6,564 nt of DNA from Bacteroidota bacterium (GTDB lineage: Bacteria; Bacteroidota; Bacteroidia; Chitinophagales; Chitinophagaceae). The stretch spans positions 1 to 6,564 of the forward strand of contig JAEZCV010000204.1 in the NCBI GenBank assembly GCA_023429985.1, written 5' to 3'. The notes beneath the pieces are model-generated. The model worked only from the letters and a program-made list of their open reading frames with translations, searched no databases and was not told the DNA's origin. The translations under genes and the position numbers were made by a program. Shown here piece after piece: positions 1 to 6,538 of the stretch (the first letter of the stretch is position 1; every line of letters starts with the position of its first letter).

Positions 1-353
1 TGGTTGGAGTGCTGAACGCTCACCCATCCGGTACCCACGGTGCGGGCCTTTTCTATTGCAATTTGCATGGCTTTAGGAGCAACTACTAATCCTAGTCCAC
101 CATCACCATCCACCGTAGCCGTTGAAGGCGTTTCATGAATGATCTTAACATCGGGGCATGCATTCACCCGTTTTGCTTCCCACAACCTTACGTAGCCGCT
201 CAGGCGCGCAATGCCATGGGAATCAATCCCCCGCACATCTGCAGACAAAAGCACTTTAGTAGCCAGTTCGGCATCTTCCCTTGAGCAACCCATGGCAAGA
301 AAAACCTTTTGCGCGAAATCGAATAACTGCTTGTAGGAGAAAGTGGTTGTCAT
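1..353 (-). CDS. Malate/L-lactate dehydrogenase family oxidoreductase (Ldh_2), N-terminal part, cut by window edge
   Basis: The reverse strand encodes a protein beginning MTTTFSYKQLFDFAQ that stays open to the left edge, giving the N-terminal ~117 residues of a protein normally about 350 residues long. The segment SADVRGIDSHGIARLSGY matches the signature of the NAD(P)-dependent Ldh_2 family (malate, L-lactate, ureidoglycolate, sulfolactate and related 2-hydroxyacid dehydrogenases). Its SHG histidine, residue 46 from this start, is the family's catalytic/substrate residue. Further on come STATVDGDGGLGLVVAPKAM and GWVSVQHSN, where the NSNHFG-type motif is expected. Start choice: an in-frame ATG at 401 lies 5 nt after a GAGGA Shine-Dalgarno-like site and would add 16 residues (MTQPSPTSTIPNYLAP). 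The ATG at 353 has no such site but places the histidine near its usual position (44 in E. coli AllD), so I prefer it. The substrate cannot be told from this part. Its plus-strand neighbour at 522 is divergent. Confidence 0.88.
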   Translation of the reverse strand, partial: MTTTFSYKQLFDFAQKVFLAMGCSREDAELATKVLLSADVRGIDSHGIARLSGYVRLWEAKRVNACPDVKIIHETPSTATVDGDGGLGLVVAPKAMQIAIEKARTVGTGWVSVQHSN

Positions 354-406
354 GGGTGCAAGATAATTAGGGATTGTGGAAGTTGGGGAAGGTTGTGTCA
401 TTGAAT

Positions 407-411
407 TCCTC
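407..411 (-). promoter_or_regulatory. Shine-Dalgarno-like site supporting an alternative start of the dehydrogenase at 401
   Basis: Read on the minus strand, GAGGA stands 5 nt before an ATG at 401-399 that is in frame with the dehydrogenase. It is the main argument for the longer start. Bacteroidota often initiate without such sites, so it is suggestive only, and family alignment favours the ATG at 353. Confidence 0.35.
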
Positions 412-521
412 AGGCAATCGAAGACTTAATTAAACAGAATTTAAAAATTGCGCTAGATTTAATATTAACATCCGTAACATCAATTTGGCTGGAAGAAAAC
501 ACCTATTGTATCCATTTTCAG

Positions 522-866
522 ATGATAATGACAACTAAACAAAAATTAATCATTATTAAATCTATTCATACTGCCATTTGGATATTCTTCAATATTGTAA
601 TTTTTTATATGCTGTACGCTGCAATTTCTGGAAAGATCGATTTTTGGCTTTGGCTGGGTTTTGCTTTGGTAGCAATTGAAGGATTAATATTATTACTGAA
701 TAAATTTTTTTGTCCCTTAACATTAATAGCAAGAAAATATTCCGATTCTGAAAAAGACAATTTTGACATTTACCTTCCTAACTGGCTGGCTAAAAACACG
801 AAGCTGATATATTCTTCCATTGTTGTTGCAACTATGTTGATTACACTGTACCAATTGAACCGGTAA
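522..866 (+). CDS. Small membrane protein, three predicted transmembrane helices, function unknown
   Basis: A 114-residue protein with strongly hydrophobic segments at about residues 15-35, 41-60 and 95-112, so probably an integral inner-membrane protein. A loop after the second helix carries a CPLT motif (residues 64-67) followed by a charged stretch (RKYSDSEKDN) and FDIYLPNWLAK. The CPLT placement after a membrane helix loosely recalls DUF2784-type proteins, but this is a weak resemblance and not an assignment. Two in-frame ATGs exist (522 and 528); neither has a clear ribosome binding site, so the protein may begin MTTKQKLI. The gene is divergent from the dehydrogenase with about 120-170 bp between them, and no partner gene follows on its strand for 368 bp, so it is probably monocistronic. 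Lysine-rich, AT-rich coding and a coherent membrane topology support a real gene. I do not know its function. Confidence 0.75.
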   Translation: MIMTTKQKLIIIKSIHTAIWIFFNIVIFYMLYAAISGKIDFWLWLGFALVAIEGLILLLNKFFCPLTLIARKYSDSEKDNFDIYLPNWLAKNTKLIYSSIVVATMLITLYQLNR

Positions 867-893
867 CCGCACTTTGCCACCAAATAGAACACG

Positions 894-1004
894 GATGACG
901 CAGATTGGCAAGATTTTCACAGATTAAAATCTATAGGTTGAATAATAGTGATTAGTCTGATTACCAGGAGTATATCAGCCAACACCTGCTCAATCTGCGT
1001 CATC
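894..1004. repeat. 111-bp intergenic element bounded by perfect 14-bp inverted repeats
   Basis: GATGACGCAGATTG at 894-907 is the exact reverse complement of CAATCTGCGTCATC at 991-1004. Inside, AGATT recurs at 902, 911 and 921 (spacing 9-10 bases), and GATTTT (912-917) can pair with AAAATC (926-931). The element has no convincing reading frame. Its CACGGAT...CACAGATT wording resembles dispersed non-coding repeats that I recall from Bacteroidota genomes, but I could not search for other copies. It could be a MITE-like or REP-like element, or a large RNA hairpin downstream of the membrane-protein gene. Confidence 0.6.
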
Positions 1005-1053
1005 TGCACTCCATAGAAAGGAGAAGGATGCTTATACCTCAACCGCACCTAAG

Positions 1054-1122
1054 CCGGAGCAGATACGGAGGAGATGGCATCTGCTCCGTATCTGCTCCGT
1101 ATCTGCTCCGTGTCTGCTCCGG
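1054..1122. repeat. 11-bp tandem repeat with an inverted copy, forming a 17-bp stem hairpin
   Basis: The unit TCTGCTCCGTA occurs in tandem at 1080-1090 and 1091-1101, as TCTGCTCCGTG at 1102-1112, and as a final TCTGCTCCGG at 1113-1122. The sequence CCGGAGCAGATACGGAG at 1054-1070 is the reverse complement of 1106-1122 with one mismatch, which would be a G-U pair in RNA. A 17-bp stem can therefore form, and the same 5' arm can also pair with the earlier tandem copies in registers shifted by 11 bases. No T-run follows, so it is not a normal intrinsic terminator. It lies about 110 bp upstream of the next gene, possibly within its leader. Confidence 0.75.
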
Positions 1123-1234
1123 TAATCCTATAGCCAGGCAGTATTGATCTCATACTTCATCCTATAGTACCGTACAGGCAAATCATTCAATTTGAGATTA
1201 TACATTCTCTGAAATTTCCACTATCCTTGCAACT
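1123..1234 (+). other. Remaining upstream region of the YwqK-like gene
   Basis: Together with the two repeats before it, this completes the 368-bp gene-free stretch from 867 to 1234. It must hold the promoter of the following gene unless transcription comes from further left. TATCCTTG at 1222-1229 resembles the Bacteroidota -7 element (TAnnTTTG) with one mismatch, but it is only 5 nt before the ATG, and the nearest TTTG (1191-1194) is too far for a -33 partner. I therefore do not call a promoter. No RNA gene is apparent. Confidence 0.4.
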
Positions 1235-2182
1235 ATGAAAACACTGCTTACCCTTGCCTGTTTTTTAATTGTTTCAGTATCATCCGGGCAAATACGCGAA
1301 GAGATCTTCGATATATCTTTCCGCCCTACGCATGTCGCCGGTTACTATTATGTAAAGACTGAACAAAAAAACGGGCTATGGCATCGCGAAGCATATTATA
1401 TTTCCCAGGGCTCCCTTTACATGGAAGGTGCCTACAAAGATGACTCCTGCAAAATTGAACATGGTGATTTCAGGTGGTTTTATTCAAACGGAAGGTTACG
1501 TTCCCAGGTAACTTATAGTGATGGAAACAGGGAAGGACTTTTCCTTAGTTTTCATGAAAACGGGATGCTGAAAGATTCTGTTTATTATTCAAAAGGTAAA
1601 AAAACAGGAGTAGGCTTAAGCTTTCATTCCAACGGGTACCTTGCCGACTCCACCAATTTCGATGGCAATGGCAATGGCGTGCAGGTAAATTTCTACGATG
1701 AGGGCATGCTCCATTTTGCCGGCCACTGGATGCAGGATACATTAAAAAAAGGCCGATGGAAATACTATCATCGCAATGGCAATCTAATGGCTATAGAAGA
1801 ATTTGATGCAGAAGGAAATAAAACCCTTTTGAACTGTTTTAATGAAAAGGGTGTGCTTCTTGACACCGCGCTTTGCAGTCCGAAAGCCGCATACGTTGAT
1901 AAAAACAAATACAGGCGTTACCTGGAAAAAAGTTTACAGTCGCTGGTAGACAAAAAAGCTAAAGAAGGCATATCTGGAAGCTTTACCGTTATGCTTAGGT
2001 TTTTGGTGAATACAGATGGCAGCATCTCCGAGGTCACACCACTAACAAACTATGGACATGGAATTGAGGATGAAGTGGTGAAAGTATTTAAAGGTTCACC
2101 TAAATGGGTTCCGGGAAGACAGTTTGGAAGGCTGGTGAGGACCTACCATACACAGCCCATAAGTTTTGTTATTATTGATTGA
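1235..2182 (+). CDS. Secreted YwqK/MORN-like repeat protein with C-terminal TonB domain
   Basis: A 315-residue protein that starts with a signal peptide (MKTLLTLACFLIVSVSSGQ, cleavage probably near residue 19). Five repeats of about 24 residues follow, each with a glycine, a hydrophobic pair, a (N/E)G-x-L turn and a strand. They start near G77, G101, G125, G148 and G173, for example GDFRWFYSNGRLRSQVTY. This is the pattern of the YwqK family ('toxin-antitoxin system YwqK family antitoxin' in databases, a name of doubtful meaning here), related to MORN repeats. Residues ~246-313 (SFTVMLRFLVNTDGSISEV...SPKWVPGRQFGRLV...PISFVI) match the TonB C-terminal fold, including the typical P-x-W-x-PG segment. 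There is no membrane anchor or proline-rich spacer as in true TonB, so it is probably a periplasmic or exported binding protein, not an energy transducer. It appears monocistronic and converges on ssb. Confidence 0.88.
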   Translation: MKTLLTLACFLIVSVSSGQIREEIFDISFRPTHVAGYYYVKTEQKNGLWHREAYYISQGSLYMEGAYKDDSCKIEHGDFRWFYSNGRLRSQVTYSDGNREGLFLSFHENGMLKDSVYYSKGKKTGVGLSFHSNGYLADSTNFDGNGNGVQVNFYDEGMLHFAGHWMQDTLKKGRWKYYHRNGNLMAIEEFDAEGNKTLLNCFNEKGVLLDTALCSPKAAYVDKNKYRRYLEKSLQSLVDKKAKEGISGSFTVMLRFLVNTDGSISEVTPLTNYGHGIEDEVVKVFKGSPKWVPGRQFGRLVRTYHTQPISFVIID

Positions 2183-2289
2183 ACGATGGAAGATTAAATA
2201 ACTATTTCATCGGATGAACTGATTTATCCTTAAGATCCAGGGCATTATTTGTTGCTATGGCTCATTAAAGGTTTTGTAAAAACAGAGAC

Positions 2290-2306
2290 TAACGCAATAT
2301 GCGTTA
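2290..2306. repeat. Perfect 7-bp inverted repeat with 3-base loop
   Basis: TAACGCA (2290-2296) and TGCGTTA (2300-2306) are exact reverse complements around ATA. It lies 108 bp after the stop of the YwqK-like gene. T-rich sequence follows, but only after about a dozen bases, so it is a poor terminator. It could be a transcript 3'-end hairpin or a protein-binding palindrome. Confidence 0.4.
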
Positions 2307-2384
2307 ACCGTATGAAATATTGTTTGTTTTAAACATCTTCAAAAATCTAATCTTCAAATCTGCGCAATTAACAGGAAATATCAT

Positions 2385-2414
2385 AAAAAAAGCCGTTCTC
2401 ACGAACAGCTTTTT
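2385..2414. terminator. Bidirectional intrinsic terminator between the YwqK-like gene and ssb
   Basis: GTTC (2395-2398) and GAAC (2403-2406) form the top of a hairpin around TCAC. A C/A mismatch (2394/2407) and a GC pair step (2392-2393 with 2408-2409) follow, and then A-run (2385-2391) faces T-run (2410-2414). Transcripts from the left end in UUUUU. Transcripts of ssb from the right, whose stop is 18 bp away, end in seven U. The convergent gene arrangement is exactly where a shared terminator is expected. Confidence 0.8.
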
Positions 2415-2432
2415 CAAATGAATTCAACACTT

Positions 2433-2852
2433 TTAGAATGGAAGATCGTCGGAAACTTCTTCGGCAGTGGTATTTACCGGTTCTGAAGTTTTTGACGGCG
2501 TTTGCTGTTCATAATTGCCTCCGCCGGCATTATCGCTCTTCTTACCCAGCAACTGCACTTCTCTTACCCTTAATGTTAAAGAAGCCCCAGGCGTTCCGTC
2601 ATTTCTTTGATAACTCCTGACTTCCGGATTTCCTTCAACATATACCAGCTGACCTTTCACCAGGTAAGGCGCTATCGCAGTTCTGTCCGTCCAATAACCA
2701 CAATCCACCCAGGTGGTTCTTTCCTGGAGTACACCCTGGCTATCTTTGAATTTTTCACTATGCGCTACAGTGAAATTGATAACGTTCTTCCCATTTACCT
2801 GGTTTACAGTGCAATCTTTCCCCAAATGGCCAATAACCTGCATCTTAATCAT
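2433..2852 (-). CDS. ssb: Single-stranded DNA-binding protein SSB
   Basis: A 139-residue protein beginning MIKMQVIGHLGKDC. It has an OB-fold of about 105 residues (VNGKNVINFTVAHSEKF, ERTTWVDCGYW, YLVKGQLVYVEGNPEVRSYQRNDG, LTLRVREVQLLG), a short flexible Gly/Asn/Gln/Thr-rich linker, and the acidic C-terminal tail VSDDLPF that docks partner proteins such as recombination and replication factors. It coats single-stranded DNA as a tetramer during replication, repair and recombination. The tryptophan in TTWVDC matches the DNA-stacking position of bacterial SSBs. Start choice: an open frame continues upstream to a TTG at 2930, but those residues fit no SSB. ATG at 2852 (or 2843, giving MQVIGHL) starts directly before the OB-fold. 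It is shorter than E. coli SSB (178 residues) because the linker is short. Bacteroidota often carry more than one SSB, so this may be a second copy. Confidence 0.95.
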   Translation of the reverse strand: MIKMQVIGHLGKDCTVNQVNGKNVINFTVAHSEKFKDSQGVLQERTTWVDCGYWTDRTAIAPYLVKGQLVYVEGNPEVRSYQRNDGTPGASLTLRVREVQLLGKKSDNAGGGNYEQQTPSKTSEPVNTTAEEVSDDLPF

Positions 2853-2909
2853 AATAATCAATTGTAAAGTGAATGTATGCGTCCCGGTTTCCCCGGAATA
2901 ATAACAAAG

Positions 2910-2935
2910 TAAAAATAAGCCAGAAACCAAGGCTT
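2910..2935 (-). terminator. Possible weak terminator of the M14 peptidase gene
   Basis: On the minus strand, AAGCC (2935-2931) and GGCTT (2921-2917) form a 5-bp stem with a 9-base loop followed by ATTTTTA. It lies 44 bp after the peptidase stop codon and before ssb. The stem is short, so termination may be partial and read-through into ssb is possible. Confidence 0.3.
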
Positions 2936-2978
2936 CTCAGGAGAAATTAATCACATATTGTTGAGATTTTCCTTTCAC

Positions 2979-5546
2979 TTACCTGGCTGATTCCCCACTG
3001 ATGATATTTCCAAAAAATATAGCATTTGTAAACAGCCTGGTGCTTCCCAGCCAGAAAGCCCTAAGATTGGTATTGTCTGCAATGGATATCACCCTTCCCC
3101 GGCCCAAGGCATTTACGATCACAGCCGCCGAATTCTCGAGTTGCTGCTGGTTCTCTTTACTGGCCCAGCCACTTACCAATGGATGCTTACCATAACGGAA
3201 TGGCGTAGCATAGGGATTCTTGCTTTTTTCCATGTATATTTTATTTGCCTTAAAAAGACTTACCTCGGGTTTATGATAACCATAGGCCAGCGGATGCGTA
3301 AGATCCACCTCTGCCCTTGCAATGATCCCACTCATTCTTTGAGAACCCACCTGCTGGTCAAACTGCGCATAAGGAAGAAAACGGGTACTGTCGGAAGGCT
3401 TTTGCTTTTTAAAACTTACCGATGCTATTCCATTTTGCGCTGCCCAGTTCACGGCACGCTCAAAAACGATCAGTGTTCCGCCCGACTGTACCCAGGACCT
3501 GAGTTTGTCCCTGTTCAACTCATTATATGTTCCATCAACCAGCACAAGTGTATTATACTTCGATATATCAATTCGGTTAAAAATTGAAGGCTCCAGGTGA
3601 CTTAAAGATATCTCGTATCGCTGGTCAAGTAAATGCCATACTTCACCCGCATCCAGGGCATTCACGCCAGTTCCGGTGATCATGGCTATGGAAGGTTTTG
3701 TAAGCACATCAAAATTATTGCTGCCTAAATCACTCCCCGACACAACAGATCCTGTGGCAACTGCATCAATATTTACCCCAAACTTTGTAGTGACTTTTTG
3801 AAGCATGCTGTAAATTTCATCTGCTGATTTTTCCTGCATGCTCACAGGAATAAAAATGGTTCCCGCATCATAATTTTTAATGCTGCCTTCTATATTTATA
3901 TTAAATGGATTGGTAGCCAGTTTAGCAAGAATACCTTCCTGCTGCAATGCATACAAAGCAGCTGGCGCATTAAAATGATTCCAGTTCAACAAATAACCAT
4001 AGGCCGATCTTCCATTTATCTTTCCATTTGCTTCAATTGGCTGTTCAATCTTTTCTCCCAGCAGTTCTCTCTTATATTGTTTTGTTGTTAATGGCTGATG
4101 ACTGATGCCAAACGCAAGTGGCATGGTCCAGGAAGTGATATCGTAAAAAATACTGTCCTTATACTCCAGTGTTTTTTCAAATATGGATCTTAATAATAAA
4201 AATTGTGTCTGCTGAAAAGGAACAATAAAACTGTTTTCTTTCCTGAAAACCTCATTTCCCTGCTGCAGGTCTATGTTTAACCTGAACACATCTATCTTAT
4301 GCTGCAGTAACATATTTGCGAATATCCCTGACCGTTCGGGGTCTTTTTCATCACCAAAAACATAGGCCTTAACACCATAGGCAGTTGATTCTTTATCAGC
4401 CTGTTTATAAAAATCTCTTTGCCATTGTAAAAATTCTTTTCGCAAAGCATTTGCACCTTTCAGCGTGGAAAGTGTTGTTACAAACTGGTTGCGTATGGTG
4501 AATGGAAATGTTAGCAGACCGTTATCGGTTTGCTGGGCATGTCCGCGCGATGATGCCTGTTCAAACAAAATTCCTATAGCGCCATTAATATCGGGATAGG
4601 TAGATCCTTTTCCATAATAAAAATCATCGTAGTTCTCCCTTGTAAAATAGAGAGAACCGATCCTGTCGAGATAGGCGCCGTGATATTTTCCCAATGCTGC
4701 GGTAAGTTCCTGGTTCTTTGGCGGCGTTAATGGATTTACTCTTGATGGTACGCCCGGTTGAAAAAAGAAGGTGGCATTGCTTCCCTGCTCGTGGTGATCG
4801 GTGAGGATATTGGGTTTCCATAAATGAAACCATTTCAATCGGTTCCTGCTTTCCACATGTTGTGCCGGCAGCCAGTCGCGGTTCAAATCGAACCAGTAAT
4901 GATTGAATCTTCCGCCGGGCCACACTTCGTTGAATTCTCTTGAATTGGGATCGGTTACCAAAGCCTTTCCCTTATGCTGGTTTACCCAGGTTGAAAATCT
5001 TTGCATGCCATCGGGATTAAACGATGGATCGAAAAGTATTACGGTATTATTCAGCAGATCATCAATTGCTTTTCCTTTGGCCGCAGCCAGGTAATATGCG
5101 CTTACCAGTGCTGAATTAGACCCACTGGGTTCATTACCATGAATGGAATGACCAATGTAAACCACAACAGGCATGTTGCTGATATCAACGCCGGAAGAAC
5201 GCGCAGGATCACTAAGCATTACATGTTGCGTGCGAATTTTTTCCAGGTTGGCATGGTTGGATGGTGAGGTGATGAGCAATAGAACCTGAGGCCTTCCCTC
5301 GTAGGTATAGCCCATGGTTTCGAGCCTGATGCGCGAGGGGACTGCCTTTGCCAGGGCGTGCATATAATTCACCAGGCGGTCGTGCGTTACGTGCCACTCG
5401 CCCACTTCGTGGTGAATGATCTCTTTAGGTTTGGGAACAGCAGGATCGTATTGAACACTATCGGGTAGAAAATAGGACAGATCCTGTGCAACTGAATTGA
5501 TACAGGTGATCGTCAGCAGTATGGTGAGAAATTTTTTCATATGCAT
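2979..5546 (-). CDS. Secreted M14-family zinc carboxypeptidase-like protein with C-terminal amidotransferase-like domain
   Basis: An 855-residue exported protein. The N-terminus (MHMKKFLTILLTITCINSVAQ) is a signal peptide; translation may start at either methionine (5546 or 5540). Residues ~50-370 form an M14 peptidase domain. Zinc ligands are His136 and Glu139 in GHSIHGNEPSG, plus the third histidine in TDHHEQG (251 or 252). Asn222-Arg223 in DLNRDW match the substrate carboxylate-binding pair, and Glu329 in ILFEQASSRG is the expected catalytic glutamate, so the active site looks complete. After a middle region (~385-600) comes an alpha/beta domain, residues ~617-700, with PSIAMITGTGVNA, YNTLVLVDGTYNEL and LRSWVQSGGTLIVF. 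This resembles class I glutamine-amidotransferase/ThuA-like folds without a recognisable catalytic cysteine. It probably hydrolyses peptides in the periplasm or outside the cell; the exact substrate is unknown. It is divergent from the esterase gene across 58 bp. Confidence 0.92.
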   Translation of the reverse strand: MHMKKFLTILLTITCINSVAQDLSYFLPDSVQYDPAVPKPKEIIHHEVGEWHVTHDRLVNYMHALAKAVPSRIRLETMGYTYEGRPQVLLLITSPSNHANLEKIRTQHVMLSDPARSSGVDISNMPVVVYIGHSIHGNEPSGSNSALVSAYYLAAAKGKAIDDLLNNTVILFDPSFNPDGMQRFSTWVNQHKGKALVTDPNSREFNEVWPGGRFNHYWFDLNRDWLPAQHVESRNRLKWFHLWKPNILTDHHEQGSNATFFFQPGVPSRVNPLTPPKNQELTAALGKYHGAYLDRIGSLYFTRENYDDFYYGKGSTYPDINGAIGILFEQASSRGHAQQTDNGLLTFPFTIRNQFVTTLSTLKGANALRKEFLQWQRDFYKQADKESTAYGVKAYVFGDEKDPERSGIFANMLLQHKIDVFRLNIDLQQGNEVFRKENSFIVPFQQTQFLLLRSIFEKTLEYKDSIFYDITSWTMPLAFGISHQPLTTKQYKRELLGEKIEQPIEANGKINGRSAYGYLLNWNHFNAPAALYALQQEGILAKLATNPFNINIEGSIKNYDAGTIFIPVSMQEKSADEIYSMLQKVTTKFGVNIDAVATGSVVSGSDLGSNNFDVLTKPSIAMITGTGVNALDAGEVWHLLDQRYEISLSHLEPSIFNRIDISKYNTLVLVDGTYNELNRDKLRSWVQSGGTLIVFERAVNWAAQNGIASVSFKKQKPSDSTRFLPYAQFDQQVGSQRMSGIIARAEVDLTHPLAYGYHKPEVSLFKANKIYMEKSKNPYATPFRYGKHPLVSGWASKENQQQLENSAAVIVNALGRGRVISIADNTNLRAFWLGSTRLFTNAIFFGNIISGESAR

Positions 5547-5604
5547 TATATGAATGAATTTATTGATTAGTGTCCTTTGAAAAAAATCAATTTAAATTTA
5601 GCTA
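5547..5604. promoter_or_regulatory. Short divergent promoter region of the M14 peptidase and esterase genes
   Basis: Only 58 AT-rich bases separate the two divergent start codons, so both promoters must lie here or inside the opposite gene. It contains a perfect 10-bp palindrome AATTTAAATT (5589-5598). TAAATTTA (5593-5600) differs by one base from the Bacteroidota -7 element, but no well-spaced -33 TTTG accompanies it. Shared control of the two exported hydrolases is an inference from geometry. Confidence 0.4.
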
Positions 5605-6406
5605 ATGAAAATATGGATTGCCTTTATATTCCTGCTTTTTTCTGTACGCCTGAATGCAGCCATTGTTGATACGGTAAGTATTTACAGTGCTGCCATGAAA
5701 AAAGAACATAAAGCAGTGGTGATTATACCTGACAGCTATAAAAATTCAAAAAAAGAATACCCTGTCGTTTATTTATTGCATGGCTATTAGGGTGATTATG
5801 CCAACTGGATCAAAAGAGTTCCGGGATTGCAGCATCAGTCTGACCTGCACCAGCAGATCATTGTTTGTCCGGATGGCGGTTATAGCAGCTGGTATCTTAA
5901 CAGCCCGATAGATTCCTCCATGAAATACGAAACTTACATTGCTGTTGAAGTGGTGCAATATATTGATAAGCACTATCGTACTATTAAAAAGCGTGAAGGA
6001 CGTGCCATAACCGGTTTGAGCATGGGTGGACATGGAGCTTTATTACTGGCATTCAATCATTCAAAAACTTTTGGAGCAGCGGGAAGTATGAGTGGCGGAC
6101 TGGACCTGATGCAATCGTCGGTGAAGTATGATTTGATGAAGCGAATTGGTGATACACTAACGTACAGGGATAACTGGGAAAAGTTTTCGATGATATCAAG
6201 AATTGAAAAAGGTTCTGAACTTCCACTTGCCATAATGGTTGATTGTGGCACAAGTGATTTCTTTTTTGATGTAAACCGAAATTTTCATTTAAAGATGCTG
6301 GAGCTGAAGATACCTCACGATTATATCGAACGTCCGGGCAATCATAGCTGGAATTACTGGTCGAATGCAGTGGAGTATCAGTTGTTGTTTTTCAGGAAGT
6401 TTTTTG

Positions 6407-6417
<11 letters not shown>
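5605..6417 (+). pseudogene. Secreted putative esterase (esterase D/PF00756-like alpha/beta-hydrolase) interrupted by in-frame TAG at codon 62
   Basis: One reading frame of 270 codons encodes a complete exported alpha/beta-hydrolase except for TAG at 5788-5790. Upstream lie a signal peptide (MKIWIAFIFLLFSVRLNA) and a strand leading to PVVYLLHGY, the oxyanion-hole region. Straight after the stop the same frame continues GDYANWIKRVPG, then IIVCPDGGYSSWYLNSP, the nucleophile elbow GLSMGGHG with Ser139, DCGTSDFF with Asp213/Asp218 as candidate acid, and GNHSWNYW with His247. These match the putative esterase family that includes S-formylglutathione hydrolase and feruloyl-esterase-like proteins. 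Relatives usually have a small residue such as Ser or Gly where the TAG stands; TCG to TAG is a single change. The downstream part has no good start (TTG at 5827) and lacks the signal peptide, so it is unlikely to work alone. Everything else is intact, so the mutation is recent, is a sequencing error, or is read through. Confidence 0.85.
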
Positions 6418-6469
<52 letters not shown>

Positions 6470-6538
6470 GATACCCTAGTGGAATCAATCCCGTAGGGAT
6501 GGTTTGTGAATAGCAAACATTTTTGTATATGCAAACGA
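6470..6538. repeat. Core between inverted heptamer arrays, with two small hairpins
   Basis: The core holds ATCCC-GTA-GGGAT (6488-6500), a 5-bp stem with a 3-base loop, and GTTTG (6502-6506) that can pair with CAAAC at 6514-6518 or 6532-6536. The CCCGTAGGGAT wording resembles dispersed intergenic repeats I recall from Chitinophagaceae-like genomes; no search was possible. No coding frame is credible. Confidence 0.55.

Noticed and set aside
1028..1147. 39-codon open frame with ATG 4 nt after AGGAG, running through the 11-bp repeat
   Set aside because: Its sequence is dictated by the repeat and hairpin; residues show no membrane, signal or domain pattern. A chance small frame is the simpler reading, though ribosome profiling could test it.
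2853..2930. Upstream extension of the ssb frame to a TTG at 2930
   Set aside because: The added 26 residues fit no SSB, the start is TTG, and ATG at 2852 begins directly at the OB-fold. The extension also covers the likely promoter and terminator region.
2905..2932. Bacteroidota-type promoter for ssb (TTACTTTG on the minus strand with TTG upstream)
   Set aside because: The -7-like element has one mismatch and the spacing to TTG is about 15 bases, shorter than usual. It also overlaps the weak terminator hairpin. Too uncertain to annotate.
4624..4923. Minus-strand 99-codon frame inside the M14 peptidase gene
   Set aside because: It is an out-of-frame shadow of the peptidase coding sequence with no domain or start signal.
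5788..5790. TAG as pyrrolysine or a reassigned sense codon
   Set aside because: This is the only in-frame TAG in about 5.6 kb of coding sequence. A genome with reassigned TAG should show it in other genes, and pyrrolysine is not expected in this kind of protein.
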